From assembly GCA_027577415.1 (NCBI GenBank), contig JANBQS010000087.1:1-38324 (forward strand): a DNA stretch of 38,324 bases. Reading direction: 5' to 3'. Of the stretch, positions 38,278 to 38,324 are shown one piece after another; positions within the stretch are counted from its first letter, which is position 1; the number at the start of each line of letters is the position of its first letter. This stretch comes from Coemansia sp. RSA 922. Lineage: Eukaryota > Kickxellomycota > Kickxellomycetes > Kickxellales > Kickxellaceae. The position numbers and the translations under genes were made by a program. The notes beneath the pieces are model-generated. The model did no database searches, was not told where the DNA came from, and was given only the letters and a program-made list of their open reading frames with translations.

Positions 38278-38324
38278 TGGGGAGTGCAGGGATCGAACCA
38301 ACAACCTTACGCTCTGGAGGCGTA
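38278..38324 (-). tRNA. tRNA-Trp(CCA), partial at window end
   Basis: The minus strand holds the 3' 47 bases of a tRNA: anticodon stem TACGC/GCGTA around loop CTCCAGA (anticodon CCA at 38315-38317), variable loop, T-arm GTTGG-TTCGATC-CCTGC, acceptor ACTCCCC and discriminator A. The T-stem has one T-T mismatch, also seen in the neighbouring fragment. The 5' half lies beyond the window, so functionality cannot be judged. Confidence 0.65.

Larger units (their letters stand above)
38048..38324 (-). repeat. Tandem repeat of a tRNA-Trp-headed unit, period about 158 bp
   Basis: The segment beginning TTGAGTAC at 38048 recurs at 38206. Both copies share CAAAGTTGTACTC-like, GGATCC-like and GTAGCTTCTCTTTTT stretches (minus strand) and then the 3' half of a tRNA. 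The second copy continues past the window end. Both have a T run 20-25 bases after the tRNA end, like a Pol III terminator. Confidence 0.8.

Overview
This window is nuclear DNA from a filamentous, early-diverging fungus. Introns are few and short, at about 91-96 bases, with one longer at 241. Their ends are GT..AG and their branch sites are CTAAY-like; one is a perfect TACTAAC. Gene families point to a non-yeast fungus: EAF and SAP30BP homologues, Git3-like receptors, a fungal-type transcription factor and a mucin-like surface protein. The mix suggests Zoopagomycota (Kickxellomycotina-like), but that placement is an inference from gene style, not from a marker.

Left third (1-12.8 kb), secreted and sensory genes: a secreted subtilisin with a PA domain, then three same-strand, intron-less 380-residue seven-helix receptors. 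These are close paralogues that share promoters and 3' ends. An orphan gene with a 13-residue repeat lies between the second and third. A fourth, divergent receptor follows on the other strand, after a 2.2 kb gene-poor gap.

Middle (12.9-31.2 kb), compact housekeeping block with alternating convergent and divergent pairs: a CTK2/cyclin K-like cyclin, NAA50, a 2-Cys peroxiredoxin, DCC1, GEP4, PRP3, an AT-hook/WD40 protein, a mini-protein with an RZ zinc finger, an EAF homologue, a RAD51D-like recombination protein without a normal Walker A motif, a membrane protein with a C-terminal SH3 domain, a SAP30BP/HCNGP homologue and a disordered orphan. Convergent genes lie as little as 26-36 bases apart. 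The block is rich in nuclear functions (transcription elongation, splicing, cohesion, recombination).

Right part (31.3-38.3 kb), surface and variable DNA: a Ser/Thr-rich single-pass mucin with a 9-bp minisatellite, a small secreted protein, what looks like a transcription factor missing its DNA-binding half, and a tandemly repeated segment headed by tRNA-Trp(CCA) sequence that runs off the window end.

Most unusual points: (1) a 22-bp element at an almost fixed distance (217-220 bp) upstream of all three tandem receptors, with gene-conversion and 31-bp stepwise 3' duplications; (2) an orphan gene whose frame continues 45 codons past a UGA-CUA stop; (3) a RAD51 paralogue with a degenerate Walker A; (4) a stand-alone RZ finger protein; (5) the tRNA-Trp repeat beginning inside the stop codon of the truncated transcription factor.
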